Below the pieces are notes generated by a model. The model searched no databases, was not told where the DNA came from, and saw only the letters and a list, made by a program, of their open reading frames with translations. Positions 51,098 through 61,200 of a stretch of DNA of 64,000 nucleotides are shown here, one piece after another. Location: NCBI GenBank assembly GCA_046350115.1, contig JAXMAZ010000002.1, positions 434,001-498,000 on the forward strand, read 5' to 3'. A program made the position numbers and the translations under genes. Each line of letters begins with the position of its first letter. Positions within the stretch are counted from its first letter, which is position 1. The stretch comes from JAXMAZ01 sp046350115 (GTDB taxonomy: Bacteria > Planctomycetota > Planctomycetia > Gemmatales > Gemmataceae).

Positions 51098-54000
51098 TCA
51101 GTGGACAAGCCGGCGGCGGACAAGCACGTCCGTCGGCGGCGGGTCGGCCTCCCAGATCCGGACCGTGCGATCGTCGCTTGCTGTCAGAATCCGGCGGCCG
51201 TCCGCGGCCACGGCCAGCCCGTTGATCTTATCTGTGTGGCCGACCAGAGTGAGCAGTTCCTTGCCACTCACCACGTCCCACAGGCGGACGGTGCGATCGG
51301 TCCCGGTTGTCACCACCCGTCGGCCGTCGGGTGTGAACGCCGCCCGGATGAACTGGCCGATGAGGGTCCGCAGCAGCACCTGGGTGCTGGCGTCCCACAG
51401 CTTGGCCGTCCCGTCGTACCCGACCGTCACCATCTGCCGGCCGTCGAAGCTAAACGCCACGGACAGCACGGCCCCGCCGTGTGCGGCCCACCCCAGCCCG
51501 GCGGTCGCGATCCGGACGGTGCCGTCACCGGACCCGACCGCCAGTCGGCCGTCCGGGGCGAACGTGACGGCCATTTCGCGGCCGTCGCCGGCCGCGTCCA
51601 GAACCCCGGGGCCGGCCGGTAGGTCGGTCACGAACAGTCGGCTGCCGAACGAGGTGGCCGCGAGCCGCCGGCCATCCGGGCTAACCGCCAAGTCACGCAC
51701 GTTGGCGGGGTGCCCCGGAAGGGTGTACAGGAGGCGGCCGCCGGCCGGGTCCCACACCCGAAGGGTCGAATCTTGTGCGGTCGAGACGAGCCGCCCGTCG
51801 CGGGTGAACTTGACCCGCAGGACCACCTTCTCGTGCCCACGGAGGGTGTGGACCGTCCGGCCGGTGGCCACGTCCCAGACGCAGGCCGTGCCGTCCAACA
51901 GGGCCACCGCCGCCAGCCGACCGTCCGGACTGAGGTCCACGTCCCGGACCCGGTCGGGCATGCGGACGACGAAGGCATCCGCCGCCCCGGCCGGGTCCCA
52001 CACCCGGACCGCCTTGTCCTCTCCGGCCGTCGCCAGCCGGCCGTCTGGCAGCCCGGCTATCCCAAGGACCGCTCCGTCGAACGCTCGAAGGGCCACCACC
52101 TCCCGCCCGGTGCCGATGTCCCACCCCCGGACGACCGCGTCGTACCCGGCGGCGAAGAGAGTCCGCCCACCCTGGCCGAAACTGACGGCCGTCACCTCGT
52201 CGAAGAACCCACGGTAGACCGCCACCTCCTGGCTGGTAGACAGATCCCACAGCCTGGCAGTACCGTCCGCCCCGGCCGATGCCAACCGCCCCCCGTCCGG
52301 ACTGAACGACACCCCACTGACGGCCGCGCCGTGACCGCACAGAGTCTGGACAAGCTGGCCGGTCACCGCGTCACATACCCGCACCACCCCGTCCCCACAG
52401 GCGGACGCGAACCGGCGGCCGTCCGGGCTGAACGCCAGCCCGTAGGTACGCGTCGGTAAGGTCATGGCGAACACACGGTTGCCGTCCGCGTCCCAGGCTC
52501 GGACGTGGCCGTCGTTATCAGCGGCGACCAGTCGGCTGCCGTCCGGATGGACGGCCAGGCTGAGCACCTGGGCGTCCGACCCTCGAAGGGTATGCACCAG
52601 CGCCCCGTCGGCTGCCCAAACCCGAATCGCCCCGTCCTCACAGCCGGCGGCCAGCCGGCCGTCCGGGGCGATCGCAACTGGCATCGCCCAGACCACCATA
52701 TCCGCCGCGGCCGCCGCCGCGCCCGCCCGCCGGCCCTGGGCGAAGTAGCCCCGGCTCGGCCGCTCGGGGATAGTGGTCGTCCACACCGGCTCCCCGGACT
52801 GGGCGTCCCACACACGAACCGTCCGGTCCCGCCCGCCGGCCGCCAGTCGTCGGCCGTCAGCACTGGCCGCCACGGACAGCACCTGCTGGGTGCTCCCGGT
52901 CAGGGTGAGGACCGGTGGGCGGGTGAGCCGGTCCAGGTAGTCCCACTCGAACCCCCGCAAGTCTTCGTCCCCGGGCCGCCCGGCCGCCGCCTCGTCCAGC
53001 AGCTGCCGGGCTTGCTGCAACCGCCCGGATTCGATCGCCCGATGTGCCAGCCGGACGTTGGCCACGTAAAGGTTCCGCCGGGCCGCCCGCCGGTGTCCCT
53101 CAGCCGCCTCCCGCTCACGGTCCGCGTCCTGGCGGTGGCTCTCGGCCGTCACCCACAGCCCGTCCGCCTCCCGCCACTTCCACGTCACCAGCCCGAACCC
53201 GGCGAGGAACGTGGCCGCCAGCGACCCGACTAGCGTGGCCACCACCGGGTTCCGGCCAGCCCACCGGACGGCCTGGGCGACCGCCCCGACCCGCCGGGCG
53301 ACGACCGGCCGGCCGGCCCGCAACCGCGCGAGGTCATCCGCCAGCGCCCGGGCCGACTCATACCGCCGGTGCGGCGGCTTCTCCAGGCACTTCAGGCAGA
53401 TCGCCTCCAGGTCGCGGGGCACCGCCGGATTGAGCCGCCGGGGCCGGGGCGGCTCCCGGACGGCGGCCGCCGCCAGCACCGCCAGCGGGTCGTCGCCGGG
53501 GAACGGCACGCGGCCGGTGAGCAGCCGGTACAGGATCACCCCGAGGGCGTACACGTCCGCCGCCGGGCCGACCGCCGCCCCGCCGGCCGTCACCTGCTCC
53601 GGGGCCATGTACTCCGGCGTCCCGGCCACCACCCCGGTCCGGGTCAGTCCGCCCCCATGGGCCGGACGGGCGAGGCCGAAGTCGGCGACCTTCGGAACGG
53701 GTCTCGAGTCTGATCCGTCCAGCCCCGGGGCTCGAGACCCGAGGCCCGGCAGCAGAATATTTGCCGGCTTGAGGTCGCGATGGACGACCCCTTGGTCGTG
53801 GGCGGCCTGGACGCCGGCAGCGATCTCCTCGACGAGCCGGGCGGCCACCGCAGGGGGCCACGGGCGATCATCCAGCCGGTCGGCCAGGCTCCCGCCGTCC
53901 ACCCACTCCATAGCCAGGTACGGGCCGGCCGCGTGGTCCCCGACCTCGTACACCTGGACCACGTTCGGGTGCCGGATTCGGGCGGCCAACTCGGCTTCCA

Positions 54001-54481
54001 GCCGGAACCGCAGGCGGTCGTCCTCGGCCGCGAACCGCCCGGCGAGGATCATCTTGACCGCCGCCGGTCGGTTCAGGGTGCGATGACGGGTGCGGTACAC
54101 CACGCCCATGCCGCCCCGACCGACCTCGGCCTCCAGCTCGTAATCGCCGACCCATTCCGGCATCGGCTCGGCCGGCCGAGGTGCCGCTGCCGGCGGGGTG
54201 ACAGCTCCTATCCCCCAGAACGTCGACGCCCCCCAGTGACTCAGGCCGCCCCGGAGCGCCTTCACCGCCTCGGTGCGGCTGTCCGGCGCGTCATCGCCGG
54301 CCGCCGCCTGCCGGAGCATGGCCAGCATCGGGTCGGCCGTGGGACGGTCCAACTGGCCGCAACACGTCGAGCAGCCGGCGATGTGAGCGGCGATGGCCGC
54401 CAGCTCCGCGTCCCCGACCCGGCCGGCCGCGAAGGCGGCGAGCCGGTCGGGCGACGGGTGGGCCGCGACGGGCGAGGTCAT
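51098..54481 (-). CDS. Ser/Thr protein kinase with zinc-finger N-terminus and WD40 repeats
   Basis: A 1127-aa protein with the same architecture as the 17028-20324 kinase. Residues ~6-45 are zf-HC2-like (AAIAAHIAGCSTCCGQLD). The kinase is at ~113-385 (GRGGMGVVY, AVKMILAG, HRDLKPANILLPG, DFGLARP, YMAPEQ). A membrane helix is at ~412-435 (VATLVGSLAATFLAGFGLVT). An Arg/Glu coiled coil follows, then WD40 repeats to the end (FSPDGGRLASAGADGTARLWD, VSPDGRRLAAT). I chose the ATG at 54481 (MTSPVAAHPSPDRL); the longer frame upstream overlaps the sigma gene. It lies 53 bases behind a sigma factor gene on the same strand, so the two form an operon, and the N-terminus may sequester that sigma factor. Confidence 0.92.
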   Translation of the reverse strand: MTSPVAAHPSPDRLAAFAAGRVGDAELAAIAAHIAGCSTCCGQLDRPTADPMLAMLRQAAAGDDAPDSRTEAVKALRGGLSHWGASTFWGIGAVTPPAAAPRPAEPMPEWVGDYELEAEVGRGGMGVVYRTRHRTLNRPAAVKMILAGRFAAEDDRLRFRLEAELAARIRHPNVVQVYEVGDHAAGPYLAMEWVDGGSLADRLDDRPWPPAVAARLVEEIAAGVQAAHDQGVVHRDLKPANILLPGLGSRAPGLDGSDSRPVPKVADFGLARPAHGGGLTRTGVVAGTPEYMAPEQVTAGGAAVGPAADVYALGVILYRLLTGRVPFPGDDPLAVLAAAAVREPPRPRRLNPAVPRDLEAICLKCLEKPPHRRYESARALADDLARLRAGRPVVARRVGAVAQAVRWAGRNPVVATLVGSLAATFLAGFGLVTWKWREADGLWVTAESHRQDADREREAAEGHRRAARRNLYVANVRLAHRAIESGRLQQARQLLDEAAAGRPGDEDLRGFEWDYLDRLTRPPVLTLTGSTQQVLSVAASADGRRLAAGGRDRTVRVWDAQSGEPVWTTTIPERPSRGYFAQGRRAGAAAAAADMVVWAMPVAIAPDGRLAAGCEDGAIRVWAADGALVHTLRGSDAQVLSLAVHPDGSRLVAADNDGHVRAWDADGNRVFAMTLPTRTYGLAFSPDGRRFASACGDGVVRVCDAVTGQLVQTLCGHGAAVSGVSFSPDGGRLASAGADGTARLWDLSTSQEVAVYRGFFDEVTAVSFGQGGRTLFAAGYDAVVRGWDIGTGREVVALRAFDGAVLGIAGLPDGRLATAGEDKAVRVWDPAGAADAFVVRMPDRVRDVDLSPDGRLAAVALLDGTACVWDVATGRTVHTLRGHEKVVLRVKFTRDGRLVSTAQDSTLRVWDPAGGRLLYTLPGHPANVRDLAVSPDGRRLAATSFGSRLFVTDLPAGPGVLDAAGDGREMAVTFAPDGRLAVGSGDGTVRIATAGLGWAAHGGAVLSVAFSFDGRQMVTVGYDGTAKLWDASTQVLLRTLIGQFIRAAFTPDGRRVVTTGTDRTVRLWDVVSGKELLTLVGHTDKINGLAVAADGRRILTASDDRTVRIWEADPPPTDVLVRRRLVH

Positions 54482-54534
54482 AGGCGCTCCGCGCTGCGGG
54501 GGCGGAAGTGAAATCGGCCGCTGAGAGGGGAACC

Positions 54535-55166
54535 TTACACCGGATCGGGGGCGGGGCCGATCAGGCCTTCGGCCTCCTTGCGGATCCGCTGCAACACCCG
54601 GGACTTGGCCACGTACACCGCCCCGACCGACAGCCCCAGCTCGGCGGCCACCACCGCCCCGGGGGCGTCGTCCAGGGTCAGCCGACGGAACGCCTGCACG
54701 GTAGCCGGCTCGAACTCTTCCTGCACCACGTCCAAGAGGCACCGCAAGACGTACCGGTCGTGCTCCTCGTCCCACCGCCGGGCCAGCTCGCTGTCCGGGT
54801 CTTCCAGCTGCCGCAGGTCAATGCCGGCGCTGGTCGGCGGGGTCCGGCCGGCCGCCCGCCAGTAGTCCAAGGCCCGGCGGCAGGCGATCGCCCCGCAGCC
54901 ACGCCCGGAACGCCCCGGCCCGGCCGGGGTGGTCGAACCGGGGCAGGCTCTGGACCACGCTCAGCAAGATCTCTTGAACCAGGTCGTCCAGCTCGCCGGC
55001 CGGCACCCCTGGCGACGGAGCCAGCCGAGGATGAGCGGCCGGTAAAGGGTGGTGAATGCCGCCCAGGCGGGTCACCCGACCGGGCGCGGATGAGTAGGCT
55101 CCTCCGGGTGCCGTCGGACGGTGGGGCGGCCGCCGTCGGGCCGGGCGATCCGGCCGGTGTCGTCAC
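54535..55166 (-). pseudogene. ECF sigma factor gene with three single-base frameshifts
   Basis: Joining three frames gives one ECF sigma factor of ~210 aa from a GTG at 55166: RRSLLIRARSGDP, AWAAFTTLYRPLILGWLRRQ, VPAGELDDLVQEILLSVVQS, then FRAWLR, IACRRALDYWRAAG, and region 4 AAELGLSVGAVYVAKSRVLQ to the stop at 54535. The shifts are near 55069-55071 (GACCCGCC on the coding strand), in the C4 run at 55006-55009, and in the C4 run at 54891-54894. All three are at short G/C runs. As written, the longest pieces are 85 and 111 codons. It may be a real pseudogene or reflect sequence error. It is upstream of, and probably co-transcribed with, the WD40 kinase. Confidence 0.8.
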
Positions 55167-55262
55167 TTTCGCCTCAAAACTTGAGCCGTTCTGTAAGGCT
55201 ACCGCCGCCCCCCGCGATTTCCAAGGAGCAACCGCCCCGCCTGTCGCCCGACACCCGGAGCC

Positions 55263-58200
55263 ATGGCCGTCATGACCCGCCCCCCCCGCCGCCCGTCGTG
55301 GGTGTCCCGGCTGCTCACCCCCCGGCCCCGGACCCCGGTTCGGCGCCTCGGAATGGAACCACTCGAGGACCGCGTCGTACCCTCGGAGTTCCGCGACGTG
55401 GGCGGACTCCGCTTCTTGACGCCCACCCAATTCTTCACCGATGTACAGGGCCGATACAACCTCACCGACCGCGGGGATTCCGTCTCGATCGGTTTCGTCC
55501 CCGATTCCGGCAACGAGGCGGACTTCAAGTCCCTCCTCCAGATCACCGTCGATGGGAATCAGAGCTACTTCGAACTCGACCCGAGCTCGGCCACGTTCGC
55601 CACCTTCGGCGACACCACAATGAGCCTGGTCGTGGTGGAGGGCAATGGCCCGAACCAGCCGCTCCCGATCTACAAGCAGGTGCAAGACCTGGAGGTGGAC
55701 TTCAACATCGCCACCATGCTCGGGTTCGGCCAGTCGATCGACCAGAGCAACTCCCAGCCGTTCACCGTCGCCGACTGGGTGGACTTCCAGCTAAACGGCC
55801 TGGCCCTGACCCCCGGGGACGGCACGACCGGCCCGCGGGTCGGCATGCAGGGGACCGGCAAGCTCAGTAAGGGCGACGGCGTGGACTTGTCCACGGTCGG
55901 GTTCTTGAAGGACTTGGTCGTGACCGTCGGCGGCACCAACTACGTGTGGGCGGACAAGACCGGCATCACCGCCACCGGGTTCACCGGCGAGCTGGACTTC
56001 AGCACCTCGGACAAGGCGTACACGGTCGGCGGGTACACCGTGACCGGGGACGTGAAGGTCGGGTACTCGGACCCCGGCGACGGCACCAGGCGGATCTCCA
56101 TCGGCGGCGGCGCCACGCTGACCCCGCCGGCCGGGGAGACGTTCAAGCTGGAGAACGTCGCCGGGGCGATCCAGGTCAGTCTGGGGTCGGAGAACGGCGC
56201 CCCGAAGTTCTACGGGCTGACCCTCGAGTTGGACGGCACGTTCACGGCCGGCGGGCTGACCGTCAAGACGGTGGACGGGTTCGGCTTCAGCTACAACTTC
56301 GACGGCCCCCAGTGGGAGATCTTCGGCGGGGTCGACTTCACCATCAAGGACAAGGCCGAGGTCGTCGTCCTGCTCGGGACGGAGTCCGCCCCCGGCCTGG
56401 TCATCAAGGACGGCGCCCTCCAGAAGTTCAACGGGACGATCAACGCGGACTTCACGCTCGGGCCGGTCGTCGTCACTACCAGCCCGTCGAACGGGCTCAA
56501 CTTCGCCTACGACCGGGACAAAGGTCAGTTCGAGATGTCCGGCGGGCTCGGCCTGAAGATCGGGGCGGACGAGAAGCAGTTCACCCTCAATGCCACCCTC
56601 GGCGACGCCACTGACCCGGGCATCATCTACATCCCCAGCAAGGGCGGGCTTCAGCAGGCGAACTTCGGGATCACCGGCCAACTGACCGTCGGGTCGCTCA
56701 GCTTCACCGCCCGCGACGCCGGCTTCCGGTGGGTGCAGGCGACGGCCACGACTTCGGAAACGTGGGAGATCCACGGCGGCTTCGGCGTCGACTTCGGGGC
56801 GTTCGAAGCGTCCGTCGCCCTTGGCACCACCGCCAACCCGGGGATCGTCGTGGACGCGGATGGGTTCCGGCTCGACGGCATCACGGTCGAGTTGGAGAAC
56901 GTCCGCCTTGGGCCGCTCTACCTGAAGGAGCTGGAGGTCAGCTACACGAAGGAGACGGTCGGCTACGACGTGGACGTTGTCCTGAAGGTGGTGGTGCTGG
57001 ACAAGTTCGAGGTGGACGGTGAGCTGATCCTGATCGACGGCAAGGTGGATACCGTCTCCCTCGGATACAAGAACGTCACGGGCATCCCGATCGGCGAGAC
57101 CGGGATCAAGCTGACCGAGCTGTCCGCGACCGTCAAAAACATCGAGCGGCCGGCCGATATCGTGGTGGTCGGGACGATCGGGGTGATCTACGGCGAGACC
57201 ATCAACATCGGCGGTAAGCAAGGCAACCTGTTCCACGCCCGGGGCACGGTGACAGCCGACGCCGACGAATTGATCATCGACTGCCGGGCGGAGCTGGGGG
57301 CGTACACGACTGACGGCGGGGACACGTACACCGGCGTCCTCGGGACGGTCGACGGCAAGCTCGACCTGAACTGGCACACCCAGGTGTACTCGCTGCACGT
57401 CGAGGCGGACGGCGTACTTGGCGTCTTCGACTTTGAGGGGGATCTGCTCCTGCGGTACGGCAAGGACATCGAGTTCCTGGCCACCGCGGATGTGGTCGTC
57501 CCGACCTGGGTACCGTTCATCGGCGGGCAAGAGCTGGGCGGGGTCGGGTTCTACTTCCAGCACGTCTGGGCCCAGCCGGCCCTGAGCATCGACACCTCGA
57601 CCACCTTCGCCGCCTGGCTCGACTTCGACCTGGGAACCCAGGTCACCGTCGGGTTCGAGGTGAGGTTTGACGCCGCCGGGAACGCCAACTGGGGCCTGAT
57701 CGGGGCGGACCAGGTGACCGGGTTCCGGCAGACGCTCCTGAACCCCGGGCCGACCACCTACACTTACACCACCGACCTGGCCGGGGTCGTGCCAGCCGGG
57801 GCCACTAGCCTGCTGGTCAAGGCCGACTGGTCGAACCCGCTGCCGGGGGTGAGCATCGACGGCCAGCCGAAGCTGCGGGTGCAGTACACCCCCGCGAGCG
57901 GCGACCCGGTGATCTACACCGAGGACCAGTTCGCCGCCCACAGCATCACGGTGGTCCACGACGGCCGACTGACCAACGAGACTTCGGCCACCGTCCAGAT
58001 CAGCAGCCAGTCGGCCGACCCTTACCAGCCGCTGCCCGGCAGCTACGCCGTGCTGGTCGATCTGGTGGCGGTCACCAACCCGTTCCCGAATCAGCTGCCG
58101 GTGGTGGTCACCAGCCACACCCCGAAGCCGATATTCGGCCCGGTCGGCGGCAAGGCCCCCGTCCTCCCGCCGGTCCCGACCGGCCCGGCCGACACGTTCC

Positions 58201-61200
58201 CGGTGACGCTCACCGGGAACGCGGACGAGGCGTACCTGGACCAGACCACGGTGTCGATCTACCGCATCTCGTCGGTCGACCCGTTCCGCCGGCCGGTGCT
58301 GGTCGGGAAGGTGAACGCCACCCAGACCGGCGGGTCCGGGTGGAAGGCCAGCGTCCCGGTGCCGGTCGACGGCCTGGCGGCCATTCCGTACACCCTTGTG
58401 GCGGTGGTGAACGACGGCCAGAACCCGCCGGTCGCGTCGGCCGAGTCGGCCCCGTTCACCCCGAAGTTCGCCGTCCGCGGAACGGTCCTCGACCAGAACG
58501 GCAAGCCGGTGATCGGCGAGCCGGTGTTCCTCGACTACAACCGGAACGGCCAGCAGGACGACAACGAGCCGCGGGCGCTGACCGGGCCGGACGGGTTCGC
58601 GTTCACCGGGACGTTCGCCCCGAACCCCGTCGACCCTACCAAGGGCTGGAACCCGGTCCCGACCAACGCCAAGTTCGATGTCGTCCTGGACCTGAACGCG
58701 CCGGGCGACTATGCACCGATCACGGCCACGCAGGCGGTCACGTTCGACGGGACGACCGAGATCGTCCAGCCGTACACGCTGAACGCCAAGACGGTCATCC
58801 GCGGGTCGCTCTTCCAGGACACGAACGGCAACGGGATCGCGGCCGCCGGCCAGGGGCTGCCCCAGGCGACGGCATACCTGGACACGAACAACAACGGCGT
58901 CCGGGACGCCGGCGAGCCGACCGCCCAGACCGACGCCGGCGGTGGGTACGCCTTCCGCGGCCTCGATGCCGGCACCTACACCGTCCGGATCGACCCGGCG
59001 ACCATCGGCCGCGGGGCCGCCGCCCCGGCCTACGTCGTCCCGGCCGGCACCCCGGGGAACACACAGCCCGGCGCGCCGCCGTACACCTACGGGATGGCGT
59101 TCACCGCCAACCGGCCGGTGCAGATCACCAGCCTGGGGGTGTTCGACGACAACTCCGACGGGTTGAGTACCACGCTGACGGCCGTGCTGTACAACGCCGC
59201 GACCAAGGTCGAGCTGGCCCGGCTGACGTTCACTCCGACCGCCCCTGGCACCCTGGTCGGCGGCACCCGGTACCTCGACCTGCCCAGCCCGATTATTCTG
59301 CCGCCGGGATTCCAGGGGTTGATCGTCGCCTACGGGTTCGGCCAGACGGCCGACCGTGCGGCGAACGTCTTCCACCTCCCGTCCGGCGCCACCCCCCCGT
59401 GGACGACGGACGCCGGGGCCGGCCGGCTCACCTTCGGTCGGGGAGTGTACGCCCCTACCCCGAACACCTACCCGACCATCGGAGACGCCTCGGCGCTCGC
59501 CAACCCGTATGCCGCCGGCAGCTTCCTGTACCGGGACGTGGCCTGGGCGCCGTCCCCGGCGTCGGAGACCAGCCACACCGTCACCCTGGATGGGTCCGGG
59601 TTCGACCCGGTCGGCGGACAGGATTTCGGGCTGCTCCCGCCGAGCGTCCTGTTCGGGACCGTGACCGGCAACCCGCAGGCCGGCGGCAAGGTGCTACCGA
59701 CCGCCTCCCCGCGGGCCAACTGGGCGGTCGGCCTCGTGGCCGACCGGGTGGCGGTGGCGATCAACGCCGGCGGGGCGATCGGCAACGGGTTCGTCGCCGA
59801 CGGGTACTTCGACGCCGGGCAGACCACATCGACGACCACCCCGATCGACACCAGCCGGCTGGCCAACCCGGCGGCGGTGGCGACCTACCAATCGGCCCGG
59901 GTCGGGGCGAACGGCGGCGGGTTCACCTACTCCATCCCGGGGCTGAACCCGGGGGCCAGCTACACCGTCCGGCTGCACTTCGCCGAGATCGTCTACCAGG
60001 TGACCGGGCAGCGGCAGTTCGACGTGGACATCAACGGCACCCGGGTGCTGACCGACTTCGACATCGTGGACGCGGCCGGCGGGCCGAACACCGCCTACGC
60101 CCGGGACTTCCCGGCCACCGCCGACGGCCTGGGCCGAATCGTCCTGGCCTTCACGGTCGGGCAGGCGGACGTGCCGCTGGTCAACGCCATCCAGATCCTG
60201 TCCCCGGCCACGGTCGCCGCCGCCCCAAAGCTGTTCATCGACTCCGGCGGCCCGGCCTGGGGGGACGGGTCCATCGCCGACACCTACTTCACCGGCGGGG
60301 TGACGGGGAACGTCGGCAACTACTTCGTCGACTACTACTCCCGCACGCTGACCCCGGTCACGGAGCCGCAATACCAGACCTATCGGGCCAGTGCCACTGC
60401 GAACCACGGGGACGGGTTCACCTACACCCTGCCCGGGTTCGTGGCCGGCCGCTCGTACACCGTCCGCCTGCAGTTCGCCGACTTCACCTACGACTACGCC
60501 GGCGGGCGGAAGTTCAACGTCGACATCAACGGCCGCCGGGTACTCACCGACTTCGACATCTTCGCCGCTACCGGCAACTGGTTCACCGGCTACTCCGCCG
60601 ACTTCGACGCGACGGCCGACGCCCAGGGGCGGATCGTCGTCGCGTTCACCAACGGCAGCGCGGGCGTTGCCCAGGTGAACGCCATTCAGGTGTTCGAGCC
60701 GGCCGGGCTGATCGATACCGCGACCACCGATGTCGAGGGGAACTACGCCCTGGTCGGGTACGGGGCCGGTCAGTACACGGTGGTCCAGTCCCCGCCGCCG
60801 GGGTGGGAGCAGACGGCCCCGTTCTTCAGCACCCCGACGTTTACCTCGACGCCGCTCGCCCCGACTACCGACGGGACCTTGCTCGCCGGCCAACCGACCG
60901 ACACCCTGCACACCGCCGACTTCGACGGGGACGGCCGGCTGGACGTGCTAGTGTTCGGCCAGACCCCGGGCCAAGCGGTCGATAGCTACGCCTACGTCCT
61001 GTTCAACCGACCGGACGGGTCGTTCCAGACGGCCGCCGGGGCGGGCGGTGTCGAGCTGTACGCGGGTCGCGGGACACCGGCCCCGGTCCCCGTCGGGGCG
61101 GTCGGCGACTTCAACGGCGACCACCGGCCCGACATCGCCATCGCCTGGTCCACGTATGGCGACGCGAATTCCAACGGGATCGATGTTTTCCTGAATACCG

